Assembly: GCF_020523985.1 (NCBI RefSeq)
Contig: NZ_JAIVKM010000001.1
Coordinates: 868,001 to 932,000, forward strand
Origin: Mangrovibacter yixingensis
Lineage (GTDB): Bacteria > Pseudomonadota > Gammaproteobacteria > Enterobacterales > Enterobacteriaceae
Direction: 5' to 3'
DNA length: 64,000 nt
Both the position numbers and the translations under genes were made by a program. Positions 48,474 through 57,970 of the stretch are shown here, piece after piece. Numbering within the stretch: the stretch's first letter is position 1; every line of letters begins with the position of its first letter. Below the pieces are notes generated by a model. It was not told where the DNA came from. It saw only the letters and a list, made by a program, of their open reading frames with translations, and did no database searches.

Positions 48474-49298
48474 ATGAAAAAGGTCGCCATTGTCGGTTTG
48501 GGCTGGCTGGGAATGCCTTTGGCATTGTCGCTTATGGCGCAAGGGTGGGAAGTGAAGGGCAGTAAAACGTCACAAGATGGTGTGGAAGCGGCTCGCATGT
48601 GTGGTGTCAGTTGCTGCCAGCTCCAACTCGAGCCTGAACTAACCTGCGATAACGATGCGCTGGATGAATTACTGGATGTCGATGCTCTGGTCATTACATT
48701 ACCAGCCCGGCGAACAGGGCCTGGCGATAATTTTTACCTCACGGCTGTTCAGGAACTGGTTGATAGTGCTCTGGCACGCCATGTGCCGCGGATTTTGTTT
48801 ACCAGCTCAACCTCGGTATACGGCGAGGTTGACGGTACGGTTAAAGAAAACACACCGCTAAACCCTGTCACGGCCAGTGGCCGAACGTTACAAGAACTTG
48901 AACGCTGGTTGCATAATTTGCCCGGAACTTCGGTGGATATTGTACGCCTGGCAGGCCTGGTGGGGCCACGACGCCACCCGGGGCGTTTCCTGGCCGGGAA
49001 AACGGTGTCGGGTGGCAATAATGTGGTGAACCTGGTGCATCTGGAAGATGTGGTGGCGGCAATTAGCCTGTTGTTGCAGGCCCCCAAAGGCGGGCGTATC
49101 TATAACTTGTGTGCTCCTTCACACCCAACCAAGCGGGACTATTACCCGACGATGGCTGAAAAGCTGGGTGTGGCCGGGCCGGTCTTTACGGATGAACCGG
49201 GGCAACCGGGCGGGAAGAAAGTGGATGGGAACCGGATTTGTAATGAACTTGGGTTTGAATACTTGTGGGCGGACCCATTTGTTATGCCGGTAGAATAA
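48474..49298 (+). CDS. yeeZ: YeeZ, SDR-type NAD(P)-dependent epimerase-like protein
   Basis: A 274-residue protein of E. coli YeeZ length. The Rossmann loop VAIVGLGWLGMPLAL opens the protein; FTSSTSVYGEVDGTV near 105 carries the SDR Ser/Tyr region, and PGTSVDIVRLAGLVGPRRHPGRFLAGK follows. The physiological substrate is unknown. AAGGAGAG precedes the ATG. It is divergent from the his operon as in E. coli, but yeeY, which follows in E. coli, is absent. Confidence 0.92.
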   Translation: MKKVAIVGLGWLGMPLALSLMAQGWEVKGSKTSQDGVEAARMCGVSCCQLQLEPELTCDNDALDELLDVDALVITLPARRTGPGDNFYLTAVQELVDSALARHVPRILFTSSTSVYGEVDGTVKENTPLNPVTASGRTLQELERWLHNLPGTSVDIVRLAGLVGPRRHPGRFLAGKTVSGGNNVVNLVHLEDVVAAISLLLQAPKGGRIYNLCAPSHPTKRDYYPTMAEKLGVAGPVFTDEPGQPGGKKVDGNRICNELGFEYLWADPFVMPVE

Positions 49299-49477
49299 TC
49301 TTAAAAATTCTGAAAAATAACTTATTCTCAATGAGATAGTTTAATGCGCTGAGTGGATTCTGAACCGGCTAAACAGTTTGGTGAACGGAAAGTGCGTTTT
49401 CATCCATTGTCAGTGTTTTGTCAGCTTGATTTTACACTCTGCAATGTGCAGAATACGCGCCCTGTAAAAATGATGAT

Positions 49478-49511
49478 TAACCGACGTTTATTTCACGTCG
49501 GTTATTTTTTT
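49478..49511 (+). terminator. Rho-independent terminator in the yeeZ-plaP gap
   Basis: TAACCGACGT (49478-49487) pairs perfectly with ACGTCGGTTA (49495-49504), followed by TTTTTTT. It is 180 bases beyond the yeeZ stop and 152 before plaP. Confidence 0.9.
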
Positions 49512-49662
49512 GCATAAAAAACACTTCGTTTAAATAAGAGGCCGGGCTTTTTGTACCGGATAGATAGTCACTTTTAGATTTCGACCGTCGTGTCGCTCAA
49601 GGATACCAATATGGGGCAATTTATTGCTATTGCGATGGCTCATGCCGTAAGAGGTAACGTTC

Positions 49663-51012
49663 ATGTCGCATAATGCCACTTCAGGTGCAACCCCTCGCGT
49701 GGGTTTACGTAAAACGCTTACCCTGCTCCCTGTCATTATGATGGGGCTGGCGTATATGCAGCCTATGACCCTGTTTGATACGTTTGGTATCGTGTCAGCG
49801 AAGACCGATGGTCACGTCGCCACGGCTTATGCTTTTGCATTAATCGCTATTTTGTTTACGGCGTTGAGCTACGGCAAACTGGTGCGCCGCTTTCCGTCAG
49901 CAGGCAGTGCGTATACCTATGCACAAAAATCTATCAGCCCGGTGGTTGGGTTTATGGTGGGTTGGTCTTCACTGCTGGATTATCTGTTTATGCCGATGAT
50001 CAACATCCTGTTGGCGAAGATCTATTTTGAAGCCCTGGTGCCCAGCATTCCTTCATGGATTTTTGTTGTGCTGTTGGTGGGTTTCATGACTATCTCCAAC
50101 CTGCGCAGCATTAAGGCTGTTGCCAACTTTAATACAGTGATTGTCGCTCTGCAGCTTTCGCTGATGGCAGTGATTACTGGGGTACTGATATATGGTGTAT
50201 TCCACGGCCAGGGCGCCGCTACGCTGACCAGCAGCCAGCCGTTTTGGAACAGTCATGCCCATGTGGCACCCATGATTACTGGTGCGACGATTCTGTGTTT
50301 CTCTTTCCTGGGTTTTGACGGGATCAGTTCACTGTCTGAAGAAACCAAAGATGCCGACCGGGTTATTCCCAAGGCGATTTTCCTGACTGCGCTGATTGGC
50401 GGTGTGGTGTTTATTGTGGTGTCTTACTTCCTGCAATTGTGGTTCCCGCGTATTGCAGAAGAAGCGACCCAGCCAGACATCATGCTGGCGGTTGCCGGTA
50501 AAGGCTTCCAGTTTGGTGTGGTGGTATTCTCTACGGTAACCGTGCTGGCATCAGGGATGGCTGCGCATGCCGGGGTTTCCCGCCTGATGTATGTGATGGG
50601 GCGTGATGGCGCATTCCCGTCGCGTTTCTTCGGTTACCTGCACCCAGTATGGCGTACACCTGCAATGAACGTTCTGTTAGTGGGCGCGATTGCACTGTTG
50701 GCTATTAAGTTCGACCTGGAAACTGCAACCGCATTGATTAACTTTGGTGCGCTGGTGGCGTTTACCTTTGTGAACCTGTCGGTTATCTCGCAGTTTTGGA
50801 TCCGTGAAAAGCGCAATAAGACACTGAAAGACCATCTCCAGTACCTGGTCTTGCCTGTGTTGGGTGCGCTTACTGTTGGCGCATTGTGGATTAATCTGGA
50901 AGAAAGCTCGATGATCCTTGGCCTGATTTGGGCGGCGGCTGGTCTGATTTACCTGGCCTGCGTGACCCGAGTCTTCCGTAATCCAGTGCCACAATACGAA
51001 GATATTGCCTGA
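49663..51012 (+). CDS. plaP: Putrescine importer PlaP (APC family)
   Basis: A 449-residue permease with 12 predicted membrane segments. It matches E. coli PlaP closely: [68 protein letters not shown] and the C-terminus [12 protein letters not shown]. PlaP is a low-affinity, proton-driven putrescine importer linked to surface motility in E. coli. A strong terminator shared with convergent sbcB follows. Confidence 0.95.
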   Translation: MSHNATSGATPRVGLRKTLTLLPVIMMGLAYMQPMTLFDTFGIVSAKTDGHVATAYAFALIAILFTALSYGKLVRRFPSAGSAYTYAQKSISPVVGFMVGWSSLLDYLFMPMINILLAKIYFEALVPSIPSWIFVVLLVGFMTISNLRSIKAVANFNTVIVALQLSLMAVITGVLIYGVFHGQGAATLTSSQPFWNSHAHVAPMITGATILCFSFLGFDGISSLSEETKDADRVIPKAIFLTALIGGVVFIVVSYFLQLWFPRIAEEATQPDIMLAVAGKGFQFGVVVFSTVTVLASGMAAHAGVSRLMYVMGRDGAFPSRFFGYLHPVWRTPAMNVLLVGAIALLAIKFDLETATALINFGALVAFTFVNLSVISQFWIREKRNKTLKDHLQYLVLPVLGALTVGALWINLEESSMILGLIWAAAGLIYLACVTRVFRNPVPQYEDIA

Positions 51013-51039
51013 GATTAACCTGACTCACCTGCCATAATA

Positions 51040-51078
51040 AACGGCCCCAATGTTGCTGCATTGGGGCCGTTATTTTTT
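51040..51078. terminator. Terminator between plaP and sbcB
   Basis: A 12-base-pair stem AACGGCCCCAAT/ATTGGGGCCGTT with an 8-base loop is followed by ATTTTTTG on the plus strand and TTTATTATGG on the minus. It lies between convergent stops. Confidence 0.92.
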
Positions 51079-51100
51079 GTAGGCTTCTTGCCAGAAGGCG

Positions 51101-52525
51101 TCAGTTCACCAGTTCCTGCACATATTGGTAGAGTGCTTTCAACAGTTGTTGTTTGTCTGCCTGGCCTTCGTATTGTTGCCAGAGTTGCGCCAGTTCGCTG
51201 GCATAGTGCTCCAGGTTTTCTGGGGAGAACACTTCGCGGCGATGTGCCAGCCAGCGCTGTTGTTCGGCTTCATCCAGTGTGCCGGGGAAGTTACGCGCAC
51301 GGTAGTTAAACAACAATTTTTCAATTCTTGGATCGGCAAAGGTAATATCCAGCGCAGGCAGGTTTTTCGGCTCAGTTTCCTGAATAATCTTCATGCTATT
51401 GCGGTCTGCGTCGCTGAAAAAGCCATTATAGAGTTGTGCATCGACATTCTCTGCTGGGGTAAATGGCTCCGCGCCAGCAAATATAGCCACCACTTTTTCC
51501 CGCACCTCGGGGTTGGCCTGAAGCAGACGCAAGTTGGCCAGGCATTGTTCACGGTCAATATTCAGACGTTGTGCGTCTTCCGGGCGGAGTGTGCGCGCTT
51601 GAGCCAATACCGGGCATTTATTCAAGTGTATGAGTTTAACTGGCACAGGCAGGTGTTCGCCCAGTTCTGCTTTAGGGGTATATAACCGTTCACGCAGAGT
51701 ATCTGCATCCAGCTCCAGCAGGGGAGAGACATCGGCGGCCAGGTCCACCATAATTACCGCGTTACGGTTGTCCGGGTGCCATGCCAAAGGCGCGACCCAA
51801 CTGGTATTGCCGCGCCAGGCACCAAACATACCGGAAACGTGCACTAGCGGGGCCATTTTGGGAATATCAATCAGTGTCATCAGCTTTTGTTTGCTGCGGT
51901 ACTGCCATAAATAGTCAAACAGCCGTGGCTGATGTTTTTTCACTAACTGCGCCATGGCGATAGTCGCCCAGACATCAGCCATCGCATCGTGCGCGTTGCT
52001 GTGCTCTATGCCATTGGCGGCAGTCAGGTGCTCCAGGCGGAAACTGGGCAAGCCATCTTCATTTTCTGGCCAGTTAATCCCTTCCGGGCGTAGCGCATAA
52101 CAGGCGCGCATAACATCCAGCAAATCCCAGCGTGAATTGCCGTTTTGCCAGCTCCAGGCGTAAGGATCGTAGAAATTACGGTAGAAAATATTGCGGGTAA
52201 CTTCGTCATCGAAGCGCACATTGTTGTAGCCCACGATACAGGTCTTTGGCACGGTGAAAATATCGTGAATACGCCGGGCAAACAGTGCCTCATTTTCACC
52301 CTGTTCCCGCGCCTGCTGTGGTGTAATTCCGGTAACCATTACTGCGCCAGGTTGTGGCAGGTAGTCATCCGCAGGCTGGCAAAAGAACACTTCCGGCTCA
52401 CCTACGGGGTTGAAATCGCTGTCTGTGCGTATTGCCGCGAACTGCGCTGGCCTGTCCAGCGCCGGGTGCGTGCCGAAGGTTTCGTAATCATGGAACAAGA
52501 AGGTTGGTTGAGCGGCGTCAGTCAT
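51101..52525 (-). CDS. sbcB: Exodeoxyribonuclease I
   Basis: A 474-residue 3'-5' single-strand DNA exonuclease. DnaQ-like ExoI: FHDYETFG (metal Asp and Glu), GYNNVRFDDEVTRNIFYRNFYDPYAW, and HSNAHDAMADVWAT (ExoIII motif). The C-terminal SH3-like and helical domains follow. The ATG at 52525 gives MTDAAQPTFLFHDYETFG, as in E. coli; the upstream start at 52564 is not needed. It acts in recombination and mismatch repair with SSB. Confidence 0.97.
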   Translation of the reverse strand: MTDAAQPTFLFHDYETFGTHPALDRPAQFAAIRTDSDFNPVGEPEVFFCQPADDYLPQPGAVMVTGITPQQAREQGENEALFARRIHDIFTVPKTCIVGYNNVRFDDEVTRNIFYRNFYDPYAWSWQNGNSRWDLLDVMRACYALRPEGINWPENEDGLPSFRLEHLTAANGIEHSNAHDAMADVWATIAMAQLVKKHQPRLFDYLWQYRSKQKLMTLIDIPKMAPLVHVSGMFGAWRGNTSWVAPLAWHPDNRNAVIMVDLAADVSPLLELDADTLRERLYTPKAELGEHLPVPVKLIHLNKCPVLAQARTLRPEDAQRLNIDREQCLANLRLLQANPEVREKVVAIFAGAEPFTPAENVDAQLYNGFFSDADRNSMKIIQETEPKNLPALDITFADPRIEKLLFNYRARNFPGTLDEAEQQRWLAHRREVFSPENLEHYASELAQLWQQYEGQADKQQLLKALYQYVQELVN

Positions 52526-52781
52526 TGCAGGTAGTGTCCATCTTCGGTCAATACAGTTAACCATGAATTATGGCGAGTTAACGTTGTGATGACCACCGCT
52601 ATCCGGCAGATAGCCGATTATTTGTGCTGTATGCAGTGGCTTTTAAAGCGCAAAGGACATAATAAGACAAACCGCAGCAGGTGTTTGTCACATTTTCTTG
52701 CAATTTCAACAGGAAACGACACGCCAGTTTCCGTAAAAAGAGCGGCGAGAGAAATAATTGACGTTGAATGAGGAAATTGCG

Positions 52782-53963
52782 TTGAAGCTCCGTTTTTTAA
52801 TCACCGCCACATTACTGGCTACGTCCGTCGGCACGGCATGCGCGGCACCGGCCCAGGTACCAGATTTTTTCTCTGGTCCGCCAGCACCGCCTGCTATCCA
52901 GGCGGCTTCATGGGTGTTAATGGATTACACTACAGGCCAGGTACTGACTGCGCATAACGAGCATCAACAACGCGACCCAGCCAGCCTGACTAAACTGATG
53001 ACGGGCTATGTGGTTGACCGTGCCATCGACAGCAAACGAATTACTGCTGATGACATGGTTACCGTGGGCAAAGATGCCTGGGCGAAGGGCAATCCGGTAT
53101 TTGATGGTTCTTCACTGATGTTCCTTAAACCAGGCGACCGTCTGTCTGTTCACCAGCTAAGCCTTGGCCTGATTGTCGACTCCGGTAACGACGCTTGTGT
53201 GGCGCTGGCAGACTATGTGGCAGGTGGGCAGCCCCAGTTTGTCTCCCTGATGAACCAGTATGTCCAGAAATTACACCTGAACGACACCCACTTTGAAACA
53301 GTTCATGGCCTGGATGCCCCCGGCCAGCACAGCTCGGCCTATGACCTGGCCGTGCTTTCGCGAGCCATCATTCATGGCGAACCTTCGTTCTACCAGATGT
53401 ACAGTGTGAAAACACTGAGCTGGAACGGTATCACCCAGAACAACCGTAACGGCCTGTTGTGGGACAAATCCCTGAATGTCGACGGGCTAAAAACCGGGCA
53501 CACTTCGGGAGCGGGTTTTAACCTGATCGCCTCCAGTGTAAATGGCAACCAGCGCCTGATTGCGGTAGTTATGGGGGCCGATAGTGCCAAAGGCCGTGAA
53601 GATCAGGCCCGGAAGCTGCTCACCTGGGGCCAGCAGAATTTCCAGACCGTGGAAGTGATGCACAAAGGGCAAAAAGTGGGTGATGAGCGCGTTTGGTATG
53701 GTGATAAATCATCGGTACAGGTAGGCACAGATCAGGATCACTGGATGGTGTTACCTAAAGATGAGCTGCAGAATATCAAAGCGAAATATAGCGTCACACA
53801 GACCACCCTTGAAGCGCCGTTGAAGGCAGGTTCTACAATTGGCCAGATAACGTTGTACGATAAAGACAAAGTGCTGGCTCAGTGGCCGTTGGTGGCACTT
53901 AATTCAGTAGACAAAGGCGGCATGTTCTCGCGCCTGAGTGATTGGGTTCACCTGAAATTGTAA
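52782..53963 (+). CDS. dacD: D-alanyl-D-alanine carboxypeptidase DacD (PBP6b)
   Basis: About 393 residues with a signal peptide (KLRFLITATLLATSVGTACA, cleavage near CAAPA). The penicillin-binding motifs are intact: SLTK (SxxK) near residue 67, SGN near 130 and KTG near 232, followed by the C-terminal PBP5 beta domain and an amphipathic anchor (GGMFSRLSDWVHLKL). The best start is TTG at 52782 with GAGGAA about 8 bases upstream; an in-frame ATG at 52758 would put charged residues before the signal peptide. It trims pentapeptide side chains of peptidoglycan. Confidence 0.94.
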   Translation: MKLRFLITATLLATSVGTACAAPAQVPDFFSGPPAPPAIQAASWVLMDYTTGQVLTAHNEHQQRDPASLTKLMTGYVVDRAIDSKRITADDMVTVGKDAWAKGNPVFDGSSLMFLKPGDRLSVHQLSLGLIVDSGNDACVALADYVAGGQPQFVSLMNQYVQKLHLNDTHFETVHGLDAPGQHSSAYDLAVLSRAIIHGEPSFYQMYSVKTLSWNGITQNNRNGLLWDKSLNVDGLKTGHTSGAGFNLIASSVNGNQRLIAVVMGADSAKGREDQARKLLTWGQQNFQTVEVMHKGQKVGDERVWYGDKSSVQVGTDQDHWMVLPKDELQNIKAKYSVTQTTLEAPLKAGSTIGQITLYDKDKVLAQWPLVALNSVDKGGMFSRLSDWVHLKL

Positions 53964-53973
53964 TCTGTTGGAG

Positions 53974-54618
53974 TTAAACCAGCGGGCTTGTTGTATGCCT
54001 GCTGGTTGTTCTCAGACATAGCGAGTTTAAGGCAATGTTCTCTTTATTTGAGGAAAACAGCTCAGCCTTGAACTCGGGCTGTTTCAATAGAACTCGCAGG
54101 ATATTTAAATTACGGGCATTGAGCTTGATACCTAATTTATTGAGTGAGTTCTTTCGGTAATTCAGTACGCTCTTTTCTTTCACTCTGAGTACCCGAGATA
54201 TTTCTTTATTGGTAACGCCATTGATATACAGATGTAAAACCTTAAGTTCTTGCCCGGATAAAACACTATTTCTGAAAGCAGGTTGGCAGCCATCTTCTGA
54301 ATTATGTTTTTTATCGAAAGATAATATATAATGCATAACTTGTATTATCTCGCTGACTTTTTGGTTGAGTGAAATGAAGAATGCATTGCAGAAGTTATAC
54401 AGATGGTGCAGTACATTAAGCTCTGCCTGGCTTTTATAGAATAAAATAAAACAGTCACTTGGTTGGGTTTTTCCTATATCAAAGGGAAAAGAAAAAGAGT
54501 GACAGTCAATAATATAAAAATTGTTTACAGGGCGGGAGTGATTTCCTGGCAGGCAGTAAATAATAGAGTCAATACCAGCTTTAAGTGTATTATTGTCGGT
54601 TATTACTACAATAGCCAT
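53974..54618 (-). CDS. LuxR-type transcriptional regulator
   Basis: About 214 residues from the ATG at 54618 (MAIVVITDNN). An N-terminal receiver-like but degenerate domain (~1-110) is followed by a GerE/LuxR helix-turn-helix (~115-175, LSGQELKVLHLYINGVTNKEISRVLRVKEKSVLNYRKNSLNKLGI). The phospho-acceptor Asp pattern is not clear, so it is probably an orphan regulator of the fimbrial/colonisation type. The gene and its surroundings are AT-rich compared with neighbours, a sign of acquisition. The alternative start at 54636 adds 6 residues. Target unknown; the frameshifted ToxR-like gene upstream is divergent. Confidence 0.8.
   Translation of the reverse strand: MAIVVITDNNTLKAGIDSIIYCLPGNHSRPVNNFYIIDCHSFSFPFDIGKTQPSDCFILFYKSQAELNVLHHLYNFCNAFFISLNQKVSEIIQVMHYILSFDKKHNSEDGCQPAFRNSVLSGQELKVLHLYINGVTNKEISRVLRVKEKSVLNYRKNSLNKLGIKLNARNLNILRVLLKQPEFKAELFSSNKENIALNSLCLRTTSRHTTSPLV
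53977..54007. terminator. Hairpin at the dacD / LuxR-type gene junction
   Basis: AACCAGCGGGC and GCCTGCTGGTT form an 11-base-pair stem with one G-U pair, 13 bases after the dacD stop and inside the last codons of the convergent regulator gene. The T-run is weak. Confidence 0.5.
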
Positions 54619-54850
54619 TGTCTTGTACTCATGCATTAAGCGTAACTGCGAATCATTACTATTTCATGTATCAATAATCGGTATCAATGGTTCGCTAATG
54701 GAATAGCCAAATGATAAGTGATAGTCGCGCCATGGTACATTTATTAAAAATTATTAATTACTATTTAACTTGTTGTTTTTAAATAAATTAATGTATTTAG
54801 AATTGTATGTTATAATTTGCTGATGAGAAATAACCTGCTGGCTAAAGGAA

Positions 54851-55394
54851 ATGCAGTATATCAAGTGGCACTTTGGTGAATTTATTTTTGCACCACATTT
54901 ACAACTTCTATTAAGAAAACATGCGAATACGGAATATCGCCTGCGCTTGTCTACTGCTGAAACCGCAATCCTTGAACAACTACTGGCTCACTGTGGTAAT
55001 TTGTGCGAAAAAGAGACTCTGACGGCTTATGCATGGCAAGGGCGCCCGGTTAGTGTGGGGGGTATTACATATAGTGGAGGCAGATATCCTCACAGGTAGC
55101 CGCTGGGTAGTCAGTGCACGCCAACTCAGTTTTATGAACCAAATTATTTATCTGGTACATACCCGGCATCAACTAAATGCTGGTGATAAACAAAGCAGTT
55201 TAAATACCTATAATCAACAACAAAGTGGCTTTACCGTTTTTAATTATAGCTGGCGTTCGGTAAGCGAAAACGAAATAGTTATTTTCCAAGTGTCGCCGCA
55301 TCATGAAGTATTGAAGGCGAAAGTTGATGGTTATATTGATGCCTGGGATAACCTGGTTGACAATAAAAAGACCTGGCTTGCTAAACACCAGTAA
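54851..55394 (+). pseudogene. ToxR-like winged-helix regulator split by a frameshift
   Basis: The first frame (54851-55099) gives FGEFIFAPHLQLLLRKH...LRLSTAETAILEQLLAHCGNLCEKETLTAYAWQGRPVSVGG, the start of a Trans_reg_C (OmpR/ToxR) winged helix. It ends soon after a run of six G at 55057-55062. The +1 frame continues from there without stop to 55394 (ILTGSRWVVSARQLSFMNQ, then ~75 further residues). Dropping one G would join them into a ~180-residue protein with a soluble C-terminal part and no obvious membrane segment. It could be a true mutation, phase variation at the G run, or a sequence error. The AT-rich upstream region (54640-54850) resembles horizontally acquired DNA. Confidence 0.65.
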
Positions 55395-55541
55395 TTTTTC
55401 TGCACAAGCCAGTTACTGCCGGCATATACCCGGCAGGAATTAAAAGCGATATCCTTCATGGTTTTCATTACACAGGTTGGTGATTTGCTGAACATTTGCT
55501 TAACTCAGTTGCAGGTGTGTCGGGTTTAACAGGAGAGTATT

Positions 55542-56018
55542 ATGTACCAGATTCGTGATGTGCCTGTGCGCCATGTTGCTGGTTTTCACCTGGTTGGCCC
55601 CTGGGATGTTACGGTGAAGCAAGGGTTTGAACAGCTCATGTTATGGGTGCGCACCCAGCAACTCGACCCGGAAGAGTGGGTTGCCGCTTATTACGACAAT
55701 CCAGATGTCGTTCCTCCTGAAAAGCTGCGTTGTGCAACCCTGATTCGGGTGAATGCAGATTTTACCGTACCGCCGGCAAGTGAAGGGGTGATTTGTACTG
55801 CGCTGGCAGGGGGAACTTACGCCGTGGCCTCCGTACAGGTCGATAATAATGATTTTGAAACACCCTGGCGGGCTTTTTTTACGGAACTATTGCAGGACAA
55901 CTATTACCAGCCAGATGCTAAACCCTGCTATGAAGTTTACCAAAACGATGGCTCCCAAACTGGAACCTGGATGATAGATATGTATGTTCCGGTAATGAAT
56001 AAACCTGCTTCGGTATAA
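55542..56018 (+). CDS. sbmC: DNA gyrase inhibitor SbmC (GyrI-like)
   Basis: A 158-residue GyrI-like SOUL/AraC-effector-fold protein. VAGFHLVGPWDVTVKQGFEQLMLWV and EWVAAYYDNPD, EKLRCATLIRV match E. coli SbmC. It protects against gyrase poisons such as microcin B17. AGGAGAG precedes the ATG. In E. coli sbmC is LexA-controlled; no CTG-N10-CAG box is visible in the 147 bases upstream. Confidence 0.92.
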   Translation: MYQIRDVPVRHVAGFHLVGPWDVTVKQGFEQLMLWVRTQQLDPEEWVAAYYDNPDVVPPEKLRCATLIRVNADFTVPPASEGVICTALAGGTYAVASVQVDNNDFETPWRAFFTELLQDNYYQPDAKPCYEVYQNDGSQTGTWMIDMYVPVMNKPASV

Positions 56019-56248
56019 GGCTAAACAAAGCATACCCGGCAACCAGTGGGGCACAGCTGCCGGGTAGCAAATCTCACTAGTTGATGAGTATCAGGGCTGT
56101 TTTTTCATAACCCCGCCTTTTTTTAACTACAAAACCCAATCGGCCGGTTAATTTCGGTTGCAAAAAATATGCTGCTGTTTGTAACAATAGGGATGAGCAT
56201 TGAGAAAAAGAGAGTACAATTGCGCTTTTTGTATTCTGGAGAGCGGGT

Positions 56249-57307
56249 GTGCGTCCCGACAAGTCTTTAACACCATTTGAAATTCGTATCTACCGGCATT
56301 ATCGCCTGGTACATGGCATTCGTATTGCCGTTGCTTTTGTGCTGGCTTTTATTCTGGTTCGGATGCTGAATATTCCCGAAGGCACCTGGCCTTTGATCAC
56401 ACTGGTTGTGGTCATGGGGCCAATCTCTTTTTGGGGCAATGTTGTGCCACGCGCTTTTCAACGTATTGGCGGCACGATATTTGGTGCATCACTCGGGCTG
56501 GTGGCCTTGAAACTTGAGCTGTATTCTCTGCCGCTGATGTTTTTGTGGTGTGGTATGGCGATGTTTATTTGTGGTTATCTCACCCTGGGGAAAAGGCCAT
56601 ACCAGGCTCTGCTCATTGGGATTACGCTTTCTGTTGTGGTAGGTGCACCTCCGGGAGACATGGCGACTGCGTTGTGGCGTAGTGGCGATGTTATCTTCGG
56701 CTCCCTGTTGGCTATGTTGTTTACCAGTTTGTACCCGCAAAGGGCATTTATTCACTGGCGTATTCAGATGGCTGAATACATTCATACCTTCAGTAATCTC
56801 TACCAGACCAGTGTCTCGCCTAACTTAGTTGAACGCCCCAGGCTTGAACGCCACCTTAACCGCATGTTGAATAATGTGGTGAAATTTCGTGCGCTGATAA
56901 CGCCCGCCAGCAAAGAGACCCATATACAGAAAAGTATTTTTGAAGCAATTCAAACTATCAGCCGTAATATTATTTGCACGCTGGAGTTACAAACTAATGC
57001 GCACTGGGCTTCTCGTGAAAGCCACTTTTTGATGATTAACTCGCGTAAACTGCGTGATGCTCAGGCGCTGACTTATACCACGCTCACGTCGATTTCACAG
57101 GCGTTATATGAGGGGAACCCCTTGCCAGTGAAGGCCAACAGTGAGCGGCTTACGGAAATCATTGCCGAACTGCGTGAGCTGATGAAACAACAACCCCCTG
57201 GCGCATTACAAGAAACGTCGATTCACGGTTATGTGTGGCTTAACCTGGAGCTTGCACGCCAGTTGGAGTTGTTGTCGCAATTAATCTGTAAAGCATTGCG
57301 CAAATAA
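56249..57307 (+). CDS. yeeA: YeeA, FUSC-family inner membrane protein
   Basis: A 352-residue protein of the E. coli YeeA length. The N-terminal half has six membrane segments (~25-170; TWPLITLVVVMGPISFWGNVVPRAFQRIGGT). The C-terminal half is a cytoplasmic helical domain (LVERPRLERHLNRML...). It is related to aromatic-acid exporters (AaeB-like), but the substrate is unknown. The start is GTG at 56249 with TGGAGAG upstream and matches the E. coli N-terminus. Confidence 0.92.
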   Translation: MRPDKSLTPFEIRIYRHYRLVHGIRIAVAFVLAFILVRMLNIPEGTWPLITLVVVMGPISFWGNVVPRAFQRIGGTIFGASLGLVALKLELYSLPLMFLWCGMAMFICGYLTLGKRPYQALLIGITLSVVVGAPPGDMATALWRSGDVIFGSLLAMLFTSLYPQRAFIHWRIQMAEYIHTFSNLYQTSVSPNLVERPRLERHLNRMLNNVVKFRALITPASKETHIQKSIFEAIQTISRNIICTLELQTNAHWASRESHFLMINSRKLRDAQALTYTTLTSISQALYEGNPLPVKANSERLTEIIAELRELMKQQPPGALQETSIHGYVWLNLELARQLELLSQLICKALRK

Positions 57308-57482
57308 CCCGCAACCAGTCGCAAATTAGTGGTGGCTTGTTTCGATTCAGCATGATTTACGGTTATGATGGCGAAAAGAGGGTGAACCCGTAAAAACATT
57401 GTCATCGACGGCCTCAGTCAGTATTTTAAAGACAAGGCGGTCTGCTTAACGAATCCGAGACTCAATAATTAGGGGTGTGAAA

Positions 57483-57815
57483 ATGGAAAATGCCAAACCT
57501 TCATTCCAGGATGTGCTGGAGTTTGTGCGTCTGAATCGTCGTAAAAACAAACTGCAACGTGAAATCCAGGACGTTGAGAAGAAAATCCGCGACAACCAAA
57601 AACGTGTATTGTTGCTTGATAACCTGAGTGATTACATCAAACCGGGTATGAGTGTTGAAGCTATTCAGGGCATTATCGCCAGCATGAAAAGCGATTATGA
57701 AGACCGCGTTGATGACTACATCATCAAAAATGCGGAAATTTCGAAAGAACGCCGTGATATCTCTAAAAAGCTCAAAATGATGGGTGAGCTGAAAGAAGCT
57801 GAACCTAAAGCCTGA
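57483..57815 (+). CDS. tmaR: TmaR (YeeX), polar regulator of PTS EI
   Basis: A 110-residue coiled-coil protein nearly identical to E. coli Tma[52 protein letters not shown] type sequence. It localises to a cell pole and controls the polar clustering and activity of PTS enzyme I. AGGGG lies 8 bases upstream of the ATG at 57483; a GTG two codons earlier is less likely. Confidence 0.95.
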   Translation: MENAKPSFQDVLEFVRLNRRKNKLQREIQDVEKKIRDNQKRVLLLDNLSDYIKPGMSVEAIQGIIASMKSDYEDRVDDYIIKNAEISKERRDISKKLKMMGELKEAEPKA

Positions 57816-57857
57816 GTCTGAGAGCCGTAAGCCAGGCTTACGTACAACAGAAAAATA

Positions 57858-57886
57858 AAAACGCCCTCAAATTCTGAGGGCGTTTT
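57858..57886. terminator. Bidirectional terminator between tmaR and putA
   Basis: A perfect 12-base-pair stem AAAACGCCCTCA/TGAGGGCGTTTT with a 5-base loop, with T-rich tails on both strands, lies between convergent genes. Confidence 0.93.
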
Positions 57887-57970
57887 CTTATTATACGTGA
57901 TACGTGAGCTGGCTATTTTGAACACTGGCGGCAACTCTTTGCCGCTCAGGGTTCACGGGTAACCCGCTGT

